Shown: positions 46,261 through 57,501 of the stretch, in pieces
Layout: each line of letters starts with the position of its first letter
Position numbering within the stretch: position 1 is the stretch's first letter
Assembly (NCBI GenBank): GCA_036571765.1
Contig: BROE01000023.1
Location: forward strand, 2,548,688 to 2,612,687
DNA length: 64,000 bases
Source: Plecoglossus altivelis
Lineage: Eukaryota > Chordata > Actinopteri > Osmeriformes > Plecoglossidae
Direction: 5' to 3'
Notes under the pieces: generated by a model
Databases searched by the model: none
What the model saw: only the letters and a program-made list of their open reading frames with translations
What the model was told of the DNA's origin: nothing
Translations under genes and position numbers: made by a program

Positions 46261-48539
46261 TTCGCACCAACTAGCTGTAGGTAGGCATAAGACTAATGGA
46301 GGTTGCTTTTTTCTGAAGCACAGTTTTCAGTTAACAGTGCGTCACGTTATTTGTTTTTTTTAACTTAACGTGGACTTCCTCAAACTCATCGACTATTCCA
46401 TCAGTGGATATAGGGACGTTGGCGCTGGTGACCAACAAATAATCAAGAGCCCCCCCCAATAAAAAAATTACAATCGCGTTCCAAACATCCCAAGCTCTTT
46501 TCGACAGCTTAATTGTTGACCCGAGTCCAGCCGTCCTCCCCAGGGTGTCAGAGGTCACCGCCTGCCCTGTCCGTCTGTCACTCTGGCGCCGAGCAGGCGT
46601 CCTTGAAGCCAGCCGAAAACATTTCATGCTCGTCCAACACCCGGAGCCTGTCATGCGCGTCGAGCTTTGCAAAATTCACGTCGTCAGCGCCGAAATCATT
46701 CCAGTCCCCTCTCCAGCGACAGTAGCTGTGCCCGCTCTCCGTTTCTGCTGCTATTATGTTTGTGTAAACACTAATATTGTCTTCTCCCCAGCAAATGAAG
46801 ATGGAGTAGCGCAGATGTTCCCCTCCAGCCCTCTCATAGATCACGTTTTCATAAGCGCCCGTGCTCACTACCATCATTCCAAGTCATCTCTTTTTTCTCT
46901 ATGTACTTTTTTTAGGGGTAAAGGATGTAAACGACACAGTCCTTCCAATCCGTTCCTAATCCTCCACCAAGTCTCACGGATCGCTATTGGATGCTCACTG
47001 TAATGGCCAGGCGCTCCAACTCCCCCGCTCATGCACGGCAGATCCTGCCTTTTTCACCGTTATATCTTGAAGTGGTTCTTTTCCCCATCGCCGTGCGGCC
47101 GTACACACCCGGCACCCATGGGGTCTTAGTATGGATTTTTACACAGCTTCTTTCCACTGCATGCTCCCCTGCAGGGGACTATGTACACAGAAAGTCACTC
47201 CGCTAGACCCTCTTTCCCTACTCAAGCCCTCTCCAGCGAGCCCCCCAAAATAGAACCTTCTGGTAATTGGTCCTCGGTGTATACGCCATCGAACCAGGTC
47301 TGGAGCTAAACAAGACGGCCTCTTGTTTTGAAGGAAACCGGGCCTGGGGAGGGGGGGGGGAGGGGGGAACGTATGTTCTTCCTTTTCCCCAGCCGCTCAT
47401 TAAGACCGAAGACCTATTGGAGATTTGGCTCCAGGCTCCGCTGGCAACACCACCCCAACATCCTTCTGGGTCAAGTAGGCCCATCAGTACAGTGCTGCGT
47501 GTTTGCCTCTTTGATACATGTGCAGACTGACCTGAGCACCAGTCCAGGGCTGCCCCTGGAAGGGGGGGGGGGGAGGGGACCATGTCCCTGGGAATGTCAA
47601 TCAGGGCAGGAACACAGCGGTCCGTAACCTCTCATCAGAGTGAGTCGAAGCGCTGGTGTCACCCTACAGATAGGTCTGTCCATCTCCTAGCTGTTGATGT
47701 ATTTCATAGGATCCGTTGTGTGATCCGTTGTGTGATCCGTTGTGACCCTCTAAATTGAACCGACGATAGGCTGTCTCTCAGCGACGGCACAAGTCACAAA
47801 TCTGCTCAGTATCACAATGTGTCCCGTTCCATTTCGTGACGCAGGGCAAAGTCTCATTCACCCACTTTTTGTCGCCCCTGCCTTCCTACTTTCGGACTGT
47901 TGAAATGGATCTGGGCTTGTAATTGCCTCGCTAGAAGGAGGGGAGCGAGAGAGAAAACACCGGAAAGCGAGATATGCAGGAATAACAAGCTGACGCAGCA
48001 GCGGTCCCGACACTGAATAATCTCTCCCACATTCTGCACCTCCCTCCAGAGCATCTCTCCTCCCAAACCTTGTGGTCTATTTTTACTCCTCCTTTTGTTT
48101 TCAGATGAGCCATGGTGGTGGGCAGTAGATCTTTTTTTTCCTCCCCCCAAGCTTCCCATTTGGCATTTGAATCATTCATCTGATCGTTCTATTTGGAGAC
48201 TGCCAGTGTGTAAAAGATATGTATCTGCAAACTATAAACTATATACCTATACATATGTTATTCCAAACAAACCATTGACATTTCATTATAATATGCAACC
48301 CCCGGCACCACTCGCAATCAAACAGTAGACGCCATTGGATGTTGTTTTTCCCTCGTCCAATCGTAAATCTTCTTCTAAGTTCACTGGACCCAACGAATTC
48401 TCTGATCGTGCTCTGTGATGTAATGCGTCAGTACAACTCGACACAGAAAAGTAAAATAAATAAATAAAGACTCTCATTCCGGAAATATCGCGGGGGACAG
48501 AGAACGTCTCTCCCAGAACAGCACCAGACGTCGGTGACT
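46261..48539. other. Non-coding unique sequence
   Basis: Protein-like but unrecognised minus-strand frames span 46331-46877. G-rich 47345-47367 and 47561-47578. A 12-bp repeat lies at 47711-47744. An ATTGGA / TCCAAT pair lies near 48334 and 48357. Confidence 0.45.
47711..47744. repeat. Three copies of a 12-bp repeat
   Basis: Unit ATCCGTTGTGTG, perfect in two copies, the third incomplete. Confidence 0.95.
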
Positions 48540-48740
48540 GAAGCATTTTAATTACAGCAGTGGAACAGGTAATTTAGCAGGCTACCATCCAGGGAGAGGA
48601 AAGAGAGTTGGGCGAATTATGACTATATTAACATAATCCGTTCTAGCAAATTGGAACTATGATGTTATTAAGGGGCACATCACTTTCATTTGGTGGCTCT
48701 AATTCCTCGCACATCTTTGGGCGCTTAAGTCCTAATTAGA
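48540..48740. promoter_or_regulatory. Candidate conserved element
   Basis: Repeat-free AT-rich block with TTTTAATTACAG, GGTAATTTAGCAGG and GTCCTAATTAG words. It ends in an A-run at 48740-48749. Confidence 0.25.
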
Positions 48741-49430
48741 AAAAAAAAACGGAAGAAAGAAAAAGATTTACTGTATCCAAGTGAGATGATCTGGTTTGCA
48801 CACAATGGATAGCACTTCTGTAATGAAGCTTGCCGGGATGTTCGACGAGGCAGGCGCGGCTCTCTAGCAAGCGTGTGGGCGAGGACCGTCACGGGCCCCC
48901 GGCGATTTGGCCGAATCAGAAGGTTAAGGGGGGAAGACAATGGCGGCTCGCGGCTACGGCCGCGCGATAACCAGGAGCACGCGGGCCGGCGTGTCTTCGG
49001 AGCGCTCATGATCTGCAGCGTAATGATTCCTGGCAGTTATCAGATCCATTTACAGTCAAGGCCTTTTGAGCACGATGGCATTTATGAGAAGGGTAATTCG
49101 CCGAGCTGCGGACAGCGATGTCTCCGAAACGAGTCTGGGGTTTTTTTGCTCTTCTCAGCTGTCGCCAGTCAGAGAAACCTGCCTAAACAATGCGTCTTAT
49201 TCTGTAAACTTGCCAATTCTTGATCTGGGGGAAAGCCATTTTTCTAATCCCGGAGAAAAAGTTGTCCATCACGGTGGTTTGTATTGGACACACATGGGGA
49301 AAAGCAGGGTGCAGGAGGTATTAAAATGCCTCCTCATTACACACACGCTATGACAGTCAATGACCAATCGATCACAGTAGATTTTTAATTTACCCATAAT
49401 GACACTGTATTAGGAGAGCTGATTGATTGT
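48741..49430. promoter_or_regulatory. Repeat-free block, candidate conserved element
   Basis: CpG-rich words at 48840-48985, then about 450 bases without simple repeats, including CATTTATGAGAAGGGTAATTC and TTTTTAATTTACCC words. A frame at 48873-49223 (116 codons) is unrecognised. Confidence 0.2.
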
Positions 49431-50984
49431 TTTTACACATGGGAGGGCACAATTATGATAATCTCTCTGCAGACACGCGCTCACAGACACACACACACAT
49501 ACACACACACACACAGCCGTGTGCGCGCACAGCCGCTGCTACCACACACTCTGACGTTTCACAATCTTATTATCTCATTTTCCACGGTCTCGTTCGTCAG
49601 GATGCCTCGGGGTGTGTGTGGGGGGACAGCGGGAGCTGAGCTCACACAAACAGCTCACACAGGAGAACACTGCCAGTCAAGGCATCAGTCTGTTCAGCAC
49701 ATGGTCTGGCTTGTGTGCGTGTGTTGGGGAGGGAGAGGGGGGGGTACCGTGAGCAAGGGAAAGGTGTGTTTATGTGTGTGGTTGTGTGTTTATATGCAAG
49801 TGTTTGTGCTGTCCCCATCCGTTCTCCCACACAAGCACTCTCTCTGTCTCTCTCACACACGCACACAAACAGACACATAACACTGATGCGCAGCTCATTA
49901 CCCTGATTGGACAAAGCCATTTTGATTATCCCTCTTACCCAACATAAACACGCACACACCCACCCACCCACCCACCCACAAACCCACACACTCACACTCA
50001 CACAACGATTCGAGCGAGTGGAACGAGGGGGAATACATGTGTGTCTGAAGAAGAGAGGCAGCGTCTCATCAACAATGTCCGCTCTCCCGCGTTCGCGAAC
50101 CAGGGGTAACTCTGGCGTCGCTCTCGAGCACCTGACCTGGTTCACCTCAGATCCATGAGAGCATGGCACGCCATGGCCATTTCAGCGGCGCCCGTCAGAG
50201 CCGTAAAGACACACACTCGTACCCCCCACGGTCAGCTCCCACCGTGACAAGACGCGTCTCCATGCTGATTATCTCTGCTTCCTTTTGATGCGATTGCGAT
50301 GGCTTGGAACAAGGTTTTTGCCCGCCGCTCCCCATCTCGCCTCCTCCCCCCGTCGGTCCCCACCCACCCCATAGTACTTCCACCAAGCTTGCACACTGAT
50401 GCTCATTAAAGTGGTGGTGCAGCTGAATGGAACAGCAGGGCACCAGATTCATGGCATGACATTCCTTTTTTCCTGTTTATCACTCTTTCTCTCGTCGTCC
50501 GGTTGAAAATGAGCGTCGGATTCACAACCTCGCTACGCCCTCTGCTGCTTGAGATTAAACATCACCCACAACCCTTTACCATTCTCACGCCCCTCCCCCC
50601 CCAACAGTCCCCTCCCCCCCCCCATGCCAGATGGGAGGTCTGGATGCTGAAGCACAAAGCCCAAACCAATAACTCCTTAGATCGAATTACATTTTTGCCA
50701 AGTTTCTGTCAAGAAAAAGAAACACAACAACAGCAAACAACTCTGCTCCACTTGACAAGTTTCCCCTTAACTTTGTTTAAACAGCTCACTGTGCCCATGG
50801 GTGACTTTGACACCGTGTGGAGAAGCCCGACCAGAGAGTCGCAGCTCCCTTGATGTTTGGTGGGTGAGCGAGCGCTGTTGGTTTCCACGGTGGGGGGTCC
50901 ACAACAACACGTGGCTTCTCCTCAGAGCTCATCCCTGGCAACACCGCCAGTCCCTGGGAGCAGTTCTGATCAAATGACGAGGGG
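49431..50984. other. Non-coding sequence with CA/TG repeats
   Basis: CA 49490-49514, TG-rich 49710-49805, CA 49852-49878, CACC repeats 49957-49980 within CA-rich 49945-50006 and C-runs 50596-50625. Arms CATGGC / GCCATG lie near 50161-50174. No gene recognised. Confidence 0.5.
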
Positions 50985-51060
50985 GCGGAGGGGGGCGGGG
51001 CGGGCTTGGGGGCGGCGCGGGGGTTACGTATTGCGACCAGCGTGCGTCGCACGCAGCCCG
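50985..51060. promoter_or_regulatory. GC-box-rich patch with hairpin
   Basis: Contains GGGGGGCGGGGCGGG (Sp1-type GC boxes) and GCGTGCG / CGCACGC (51040-51046, 51048-51054). Promoter-like composition without TATA or a clear exon. Confidence 0.25.
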
Positions 51061-51367
51061 AGGGAGCGTCCCCCTGCTCACACGCATCATCATCCTCTCT
51101 CAGATCTTCCCTCCATCGAGCCTGGCAACGATGCACACGCATCACTCAACATGAGGCCGACATCTCCCCCTCCCTCCCCCTCCCTTCCTCCCCGCCCCTT
51201 CACTTTCTTCTCAACAAAGTTGACTTTTCTCACGCGTCTGCAAGCGTCTCTTTTAAATTTAGAAGGCGCCCGTGTGATCGCACCCCGAACGTGCGATGAA
51301 CACTAATTTACAACCTTTCAGTCGGAGACCTCGTCAGTCTCCTGCCTCCTCACGCCCCCAACCACTC

Positions 51368-51398
<31 letters not shown>

Positions 51399-52454
51399 AC
51401 ACTCACAAACACTCACACACACTCATTCAATCTGTTGCCATGACGGTGGCGCCGTTGTCTGCGCCTGCCAGGATGGAAAGGAAGTGTGTGGGTTTTTTTT
51501 TTTAGATTTCCTTTTTTTTCTTTCAGTCCTCCTTGAGGTGTCGATTTCTGCGCCTCTGTTGAGGAGTGTGACCCTGTTCACCACCCCTCCCCTCCATGTG
51601 TGTATCCAAAGAAGCCAGGCACTATCTCATCCTCATCGGTGGCAAGTTCAGGGGTTTTTTTACTTTCAAAAGTTCAGCGTTGTCACTTTGCTTCCTTCTA
51701 TATGTGTCAGTTGGATGCCGACACGTGCAGTGGTAAGCTAAAGGGGTTGACTATCGTGACATGATTTTCTCACGGCCTACATGACTCTAAACGATTCAGG
51801 TCAAAAGACAAGTGTTGCCACCATGAAGCCCTTGCCTGTCATATTCTCCAGTGTCATGTCCTTCATGTCCTTGTGTATTGGGGAACTGCATCTCTCGCTG
51901 CTTTAATCCATGGTGGAAGATCCACAAGTAGACGTCTCCACCGTCGTCTTGTGGTCATCTTTCATTCAACTTGATATTCAGACCCTTACTACTTCAATTG
52001 TTTGGCAGTTTCCAACTAAACAAATGTACCTTTTTAACCATCAGTGCTACTGTAGTCAAAATTGTTTTTCATCATTTGACTCACTTCTTCCATTTCTTTT
52101 CCGGTTTTCCCGTTTTTTTTTTTCTTGTGTTCATTTTAGGGTTGATTTAAGTGCAGTTCTATGGAAGTCCTCAGTGACACGACTTAGCCAAAATGGCTAT
52201 CCAAATGCAATTAGCTTTAGTGTTTGAACAGGTAGGCGAGTTCCAAGCACAGGGTACTGTGTGTGAATACTGATACAAGATATGGGTGTAGTATCAGTCC
52301 TGGCTCATTCCACACTGGGGTCCCTGTAGTTTACCTGCTAGCTCATGTGTTAGGGAGAACAGGCGCCGTGTCCATGTGAATCACAAAGGCATGACCAGAC
52401 CAGCAGGCAGCATCATGCCAGCTACGACTGGCCCACTGACAGACAGCTGCTAGA
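51061..52454. other. Non-coding sequence with C-run/CA composite
   Basis: C18 then CA at 51367-51415 and T-runs near 51492-51522. No gene recognised. Confidence 0.5.
51367..51415. repeat. C-run followed by CA repeat
   Basis: About 18 C, then CA with a CACT interruption. Confidence 0.95.
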
Positions 52455-52612
52455 CTCTCTCTCTCTCTGTCTCCTCTTTGTCTCTCTCATACTTTCTCTC
52501 CCTCCCTCTCTTCTCTTTTTTTCTCTCTCTATCTCTTTGTCTATCTCTTTGCCTCTCTCTCTCTCCCGCCCTCTCTCCTCTTTGTCTCTTTCTGTTTCTC
52601 TCCTTCTCTCTC
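52455..52612. repeat. CT-rich tract
   Basis: Imperfect CT/TTTCT repeat. Confidence 0.9.
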
Positions 52613-53425
52613 TGACCTTTCATACCACCAAACAAATGTCAGTAGAACATCTGACTGAGATTCTTCTATTAGTTGGACATCAATTGGACTTTTTCCCCAT
52701 TTTGCCATTCGCTGGTTTTCTCCGCCTTTCCTGTCCCCCTTACCTCCATCTTGTCTTCATTCCTACATGACGTCTGGAGATGTCAGAAATGCCTCAGCCC
52801 AACGTCAGCTGTATTTAAACACAGTCGATTCCCTTAGGCTCTTCATCAAAACAGCGCCATCATGTGCAATGCAACACATGGAAGAACGTTGAGGTCAATT
52901 CTCTTTGAAACTTGTCATAAATAATGTTTTTCGTCCATTATTCTCCACCAACTTCTTCTCCACATATTTGATTTCTACTCAACGGAGAACAAAAAAAACT
53001 CCTGAAAGGGAAAAAAACGAGACAATTAAAACCAACATCTTCCCTTCAAAGATGAGCGCTTTTAAGCGGACGCGAGTCCATCAATAACCAGGCAGTAAAG
53101 ACAGCATCTGCATACTTTGTGCTTTGTCTGCGCCAGCACTCAAAACAGTCTGCGGTTATTGGTCTGTACATTATAAGGAGCTTCTCCCATGCAGGACTCC
53201 GCTCAAGCGATGACAGCGTTTCATTAATGAGCCGGCTCCCACTGGGCTGCTGTTTGGGTCGTCTCTCCGCAAACCATCATGGGGACGTCAGACGCTCTGC
53301 ATTTTTTTTCTTCTTCTTCAAGAAGTCCCTTGGGCGCCATTCTATTTTCAATTCAATAACATCAGCATGTAGCCTACTCATTAAGTCCTGGCATCAGCAG
53401 TTTTATTTACACTGAAGTGTTCTTT
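52613..53425. other. Non-coding unique sequence
   Basis: No gene recognised. The block 53095-53285 is repeat-free with TTCATTAATGAGC and may be a conserved element. Confidence 0.45.
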
Positions 53426-53460
53426 AATATATATATATATTATAGTATATATATAATATA

Positions 53461-53512
<52 letters not shown>

Positions 53513-53515
53513 TAT
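53426..53515. repeat. Imperfect AT tract
   Basis: About 90 bases of AT alternation broken by TAGT, TAATAT and GT. Confidence 0.95.
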
Positions 53516-53811
53516 CATTTTCTTTTCTGTGCTACTGTTAGGATTTGGATAATTGCGTGTTGGTGAAGTCCTGTGAAAATCCGTTTTGAAAGTCCTTCTT
53601 CTGAGCTCGTTCTGTATTTCTCTCGGCTGGCCATTTGGAGGTTTTGAGATTTGAAGAATTGTGCTTCTTCAAGGCCTTTGAAGTTCCATCTGAAGAACTC
53701 CCCTTTTAGGCATAATATTCACAGGGAATCGAGGTTGTAGCCCTTCTCTCTTCCTCTCCACACACTAATCCACCCCTCGCTCTACAGGCCTACAGTCACA
53801 ACTCGACACAG

Positions 53812-53814
<3 letters not shown>
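53516..53814. other. Short unique spacer
   Basis: No gene recognised. Confidence 0.4.

Positions 53815-53842
<28 letters not shown>
53815..53842. repeat. CT microsatellite
   Basis: About 28 bases of pure CT. Confidence 0.95.
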
Positions 53843-53848
<6 letters not shown>

Positions 53849-55149
53849 ACTCTCTCCCTTTCTCTGGGTCTACTGTCTCTCTCTCACTCTCCATCTACCG
53901 TGCATCCATTCCATCCCCAACAATATTGTTCCATGTCAAGCATCATAAACAGGGCTCAGAATGTCATCGTGGGCGTAGAGGGCGCGCCCGTTTTGACATG
54001 ACGGCCAAGTCCTCCCAGACAGCATCCTCTCATGCCCATGAAAAAGCCCCTCGTCGACGCCCGCTCTCCTCCTTCACTCGGGGGCGAGCGTCATCCCTCC
54101 GACATGATGGATCTAGATGTTTCCTCACACGCGTCGTCGTCGCTGCACGCTCAGAGGATGGAGCAGGCGCTGTTGAAAAGAGAGAGGCGGGGGGACGGAC
54201 TCGCGGAGAACCGCAAGTGCTGGCAATAGATCGACACTACATAACGGCAGTGTTAAACTCTGATTAGATTCTGATGCACAAGAAATACGACAAGTCACTC
54301 TGTCTATATTAATAAGATTGAGCATCCGTGTTGAACACAATCTAATGGATGTGTAAAATAACCCCCCCGCCCCCCCCCCCCCCACCCCCCTCGCTATTAA
54401 TGTTTAATGTGTAATTAAATGTTCTACATGGCCAAACTTGTTTACCGCAGTAATTGATGCTTGGGATTTCACCCTCACACAACATGAGAGAGGGAGAGAG
54501 ACCGGTAAAAAGAGAGAGAGACTTAGTGGATGGAAGTAATGAGAAGGTTCCGGCGTTTGTTGAGAGGCAGGTCATGGGGGTCAAGCCCCTGTTGGTGTAG
54601 GTAATTACTCCACCCGAGACCGAGTGTGTTTGGTGTTTGCTCAAAGGGTCCTGACAGAGGACAGGCCGGAGCGAGCAAACTCTGTTCAAACGCCGCCGAC
54701 ACGGCCCCTGCTAACCCAGATGCAATGTCACAGTCCGCAGTGAGAAAACAGTCGTGTGGGTGTGTGGTGTGTATGTGTGTGTGTGCGTGCGTGTGTGTGC
54801 GTGTGTGTGGTGTGCGCGTGTGTGTGTGTGGGGGAGGGGTGCTGTGGGGGTATATTTTATCTGCTCGCATTGTCTCTGCCAAGCTTTCGACTGGGTTATG
54901 CCTGCTTCTCTCTATTCTGCCTCAAAGATGTCTTTTTTTTTCGGTCGCTCTTGTTTTCAATTTGGGATGGGTTAATGCTGTCTTTGGTCTTTAATCCTGT
55001 AAGGGTTTGTTTGTGAGTACCTGTTCTCTCCTGGGGGGGCGCGGAGGTGAAGAGTGCAGTCGCATGCTCCAGTGAACAGCAGCGAACACACACTACAGTC
55101 TCTGGAGTGGGTTTTCCTGCTCCAGCCCTTTTATTCTTTTCTTTGCTCT
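53843..55149. other. Non-coding sequence with C-run and TG repeat
   Basis: C-rich 54361-54390 and TG-rich 54755-54838 ending in a G-run. A CpG-containing patch at 53960-54230 keeps frames open. No gene recognised. Confidence 0.5.
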
Positions 55150-55152
55150 CTT

Positions 55153-55215
<63 letters not shown>

Positions 55216-55225
55216 CTCTCCTCCT
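55150..55225. repeat. CT microsatellite
   Basis: Pure CT at about 55158-55207. Confidence 0.95.
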
Positions 55226-57491
55226 CCCTCGCTACTTGTCTGTCCCCACGCTCCTTTTATCTCTCGCACTCCACCGCTCTCTTTCATTCTCCACCTGCTC
55301 CTGTCCCTCTCTATCTTTCCCCTCCTCTGTGACTTCCCCCCCTGGCTTACAAACCCCAGTCTCCCCTCTACCTTACCCCTCTGCACGATCAATAATCAAT
55401 GTGGCACAGTACGCTGAAGTCAACTCACCTGTGATGCTGCTTCAATTCCCAGGGGGCCTTAACGTGCACCATCACATGCATGTGTGCACACTCACTAGTG
55501 TGCTCGCGCACACACACACACACAGTGCCCTGAAGTGATGGAAACAGCAGAAGCACTCTCCTTTCCTTCTCTCCACATTCCTGCCTCGTCTCCTTAAAGA
55601 GTCAGCCAGCTCTCTCCCTGGTGGTATGAAACGTAGTTTGAACTTGCAGCCGAGTTTAAGCTGATGAATAGCCTTTATTGAACACGAATACATTTAGGGA
55701 TTCCAGATTAGTCAGCTCGTTCTCCTCGCAGCGCCCACGAGAGCAGAGCGTTCCATATTGAAACACGCCGAAAGGAAACAACACAAAAAAAACAAAAAAA
55801 AACGTGAGCTTGCGATAAAAGTAGGACATAAAAAGGAGGGAGGGGGGGAAGGACGGAAGGGGTGGGGGTGGGGTGGGGTCAGGTATCTGCTGAGTCTGCG
55901 TTCTTCTCAATTTACCCAGAAAAAGAAAGGAAGAGGCGAACGCCTTGCGCTCGCCCGCGTGGAGAGCTTGAAAAAGCAGCCGCCGCTCGTGAGTGGGCTG
56001 GTGGTTCCGGTTCCGAGGCAGGACAGGCCGGACGCCGTCGGGTTAGCTGCTGCCTTCAAGTCACGTTGTTCCATACCCATCTTCACCGTACCCCCACCCC
56101 CCACCGAGACAAGGCTGCAGCCGCCCTCACCCACCATGTCCACCCTCCAGCTCCCTGGCCCCGCGCCGTCAGCTCTCTTAATCTACTCGCCCCGCATAAA
56201 CCACCCCGCACCCCATTATTCCTCCTCTTTTGAAGTTGAAGACACCGATACACCCGCGCTTGCCAAATCGAGTGCTATCACCACCACTGACTGACCTTCC
56301 CATCCCTCAGCCTCCCCCCCCCTCTCTGTCTTTCTCTCCTCCTCCCCCCTCTTCAGCCAGCCTGCCTGCCTGCAGGGCTCCGGCCGCACGGCCATCGATC
56401 TGCTCACGACCTCGCCACTAATCTTGCAGCGCTGAGGTGGTGGTGAGGTGTGCGTGTGTGTGTGTGTGGAGTGGTGGGGGGGGCGTCTCTGTTTGGCGGG
56501 AGGTAACGGTATTTCAGGTTCAATCCGACGCAATTACCCTCAGGACAAATGGCGCTTGGCTGGAGTCCTGACCTTCTTGTGCAGTGACAGAGAGGTGGGG
56601 GCGGGGGGGGGGGGGTATTTATGAGCCCAGGAACATCGTCAACAAAGCAGGATGGGGCCTGAGTATCTGAGGTGGCGGGGGGGGGGGTCTGTAATATAGA
56701 CGTCTAAGCCCTAGACACGCTGGGGTTAAGCGCATCACAGCGTTTGAGACCCAGGGATAGTCTCCAGAGGCTCTCTGTAACTCTGACGTGTGGCGATACT
56801 CCAGGCCTACAAGACAGGCCTACATTTCTGATGTCTGTCTCCATACTATACTGTATAAGAAAGATTACTTTATAGCAACGTAAATATACAGTATGTCATC
56901 TTAGGAGATGAGTCTATGTTGCAGTTGATATACTATAGATACAGTACATACACAGATACAGATTTCAAACATCATGCAAAGTGATGACAACATTGAACGA
57001 CAGTAAAAGTCCATTGCCCATTGTCTTACTTCATCGTTTTAAAAGCATTATAGAGAGACACATTTGGGGTATCATTTTGCATTTAGGAACCTACTGTGGC
57101 TCCACCGTTTGACAGACAGTTGACGTTTCAACTCTTTCTGTACAGCTTCAGTCTTCAGCACAAACCTGCTTCTGTGTTATGAGCCGCAGCACGCCCCCCC
57201 CGTTTGAAGCGCGCTCAATTAAGAAGAATCAATGAAAGCCCGATTTGATACCTCAGCACTGAGACTGACTCCATATCCAGTCACCCTGTCATTATCCCAG
57301 TAAGAGGTGTAAGACTCTTCGCAGCTGCTGTTTCCAAACGAGGCGCAGAGCAGCGTCTCTCGGGAAGGCGATCACAGCAGTAACTACGGAATTTGGAGAA
57401 CGGATTACACGTGCAAAATTTAATCAAAGAACCAGGGCGTCAAAAGCTTCTGTTTTCACTTTTTTTTTCTATTCTTTTTTTTTTTAGTTCG
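55226..57491. other. Non-coding unique sequence with small repeats
   Basis: CA 55507-55523, A-rich 55783-55803, G-rich 55840-55878 and G-runs 56597-56615 and 56678-56688. Repeated TATACAGTA-type words occur at 56840-56960. T-rich 57460-57486. No gene recognised. Confidence 0.5.
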
Positions 57492-57501
57492 GCTAATTAG
57501 C
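57492..57501. promoter_or_regulatory. Palindromic homeodomain site
   Basis: GCTAATTAGC, a perfect palindrome with a central TAATTA core, next to a T-rich tract. Confidence 0.2.

Noticed and set aside
46331..46877. Overlapping minus-strand frames with protein-like composition
   Set aside because: No recognisable domain, two different frames and CpG-containing sequence that lowers stop density. No exon boundaries were convincing.
49945..50006. CACCC repeats resembling telomeric DNA
   Set aside because: The unit is CACC, not CCCTAA; it is an ordinary simple repeat.
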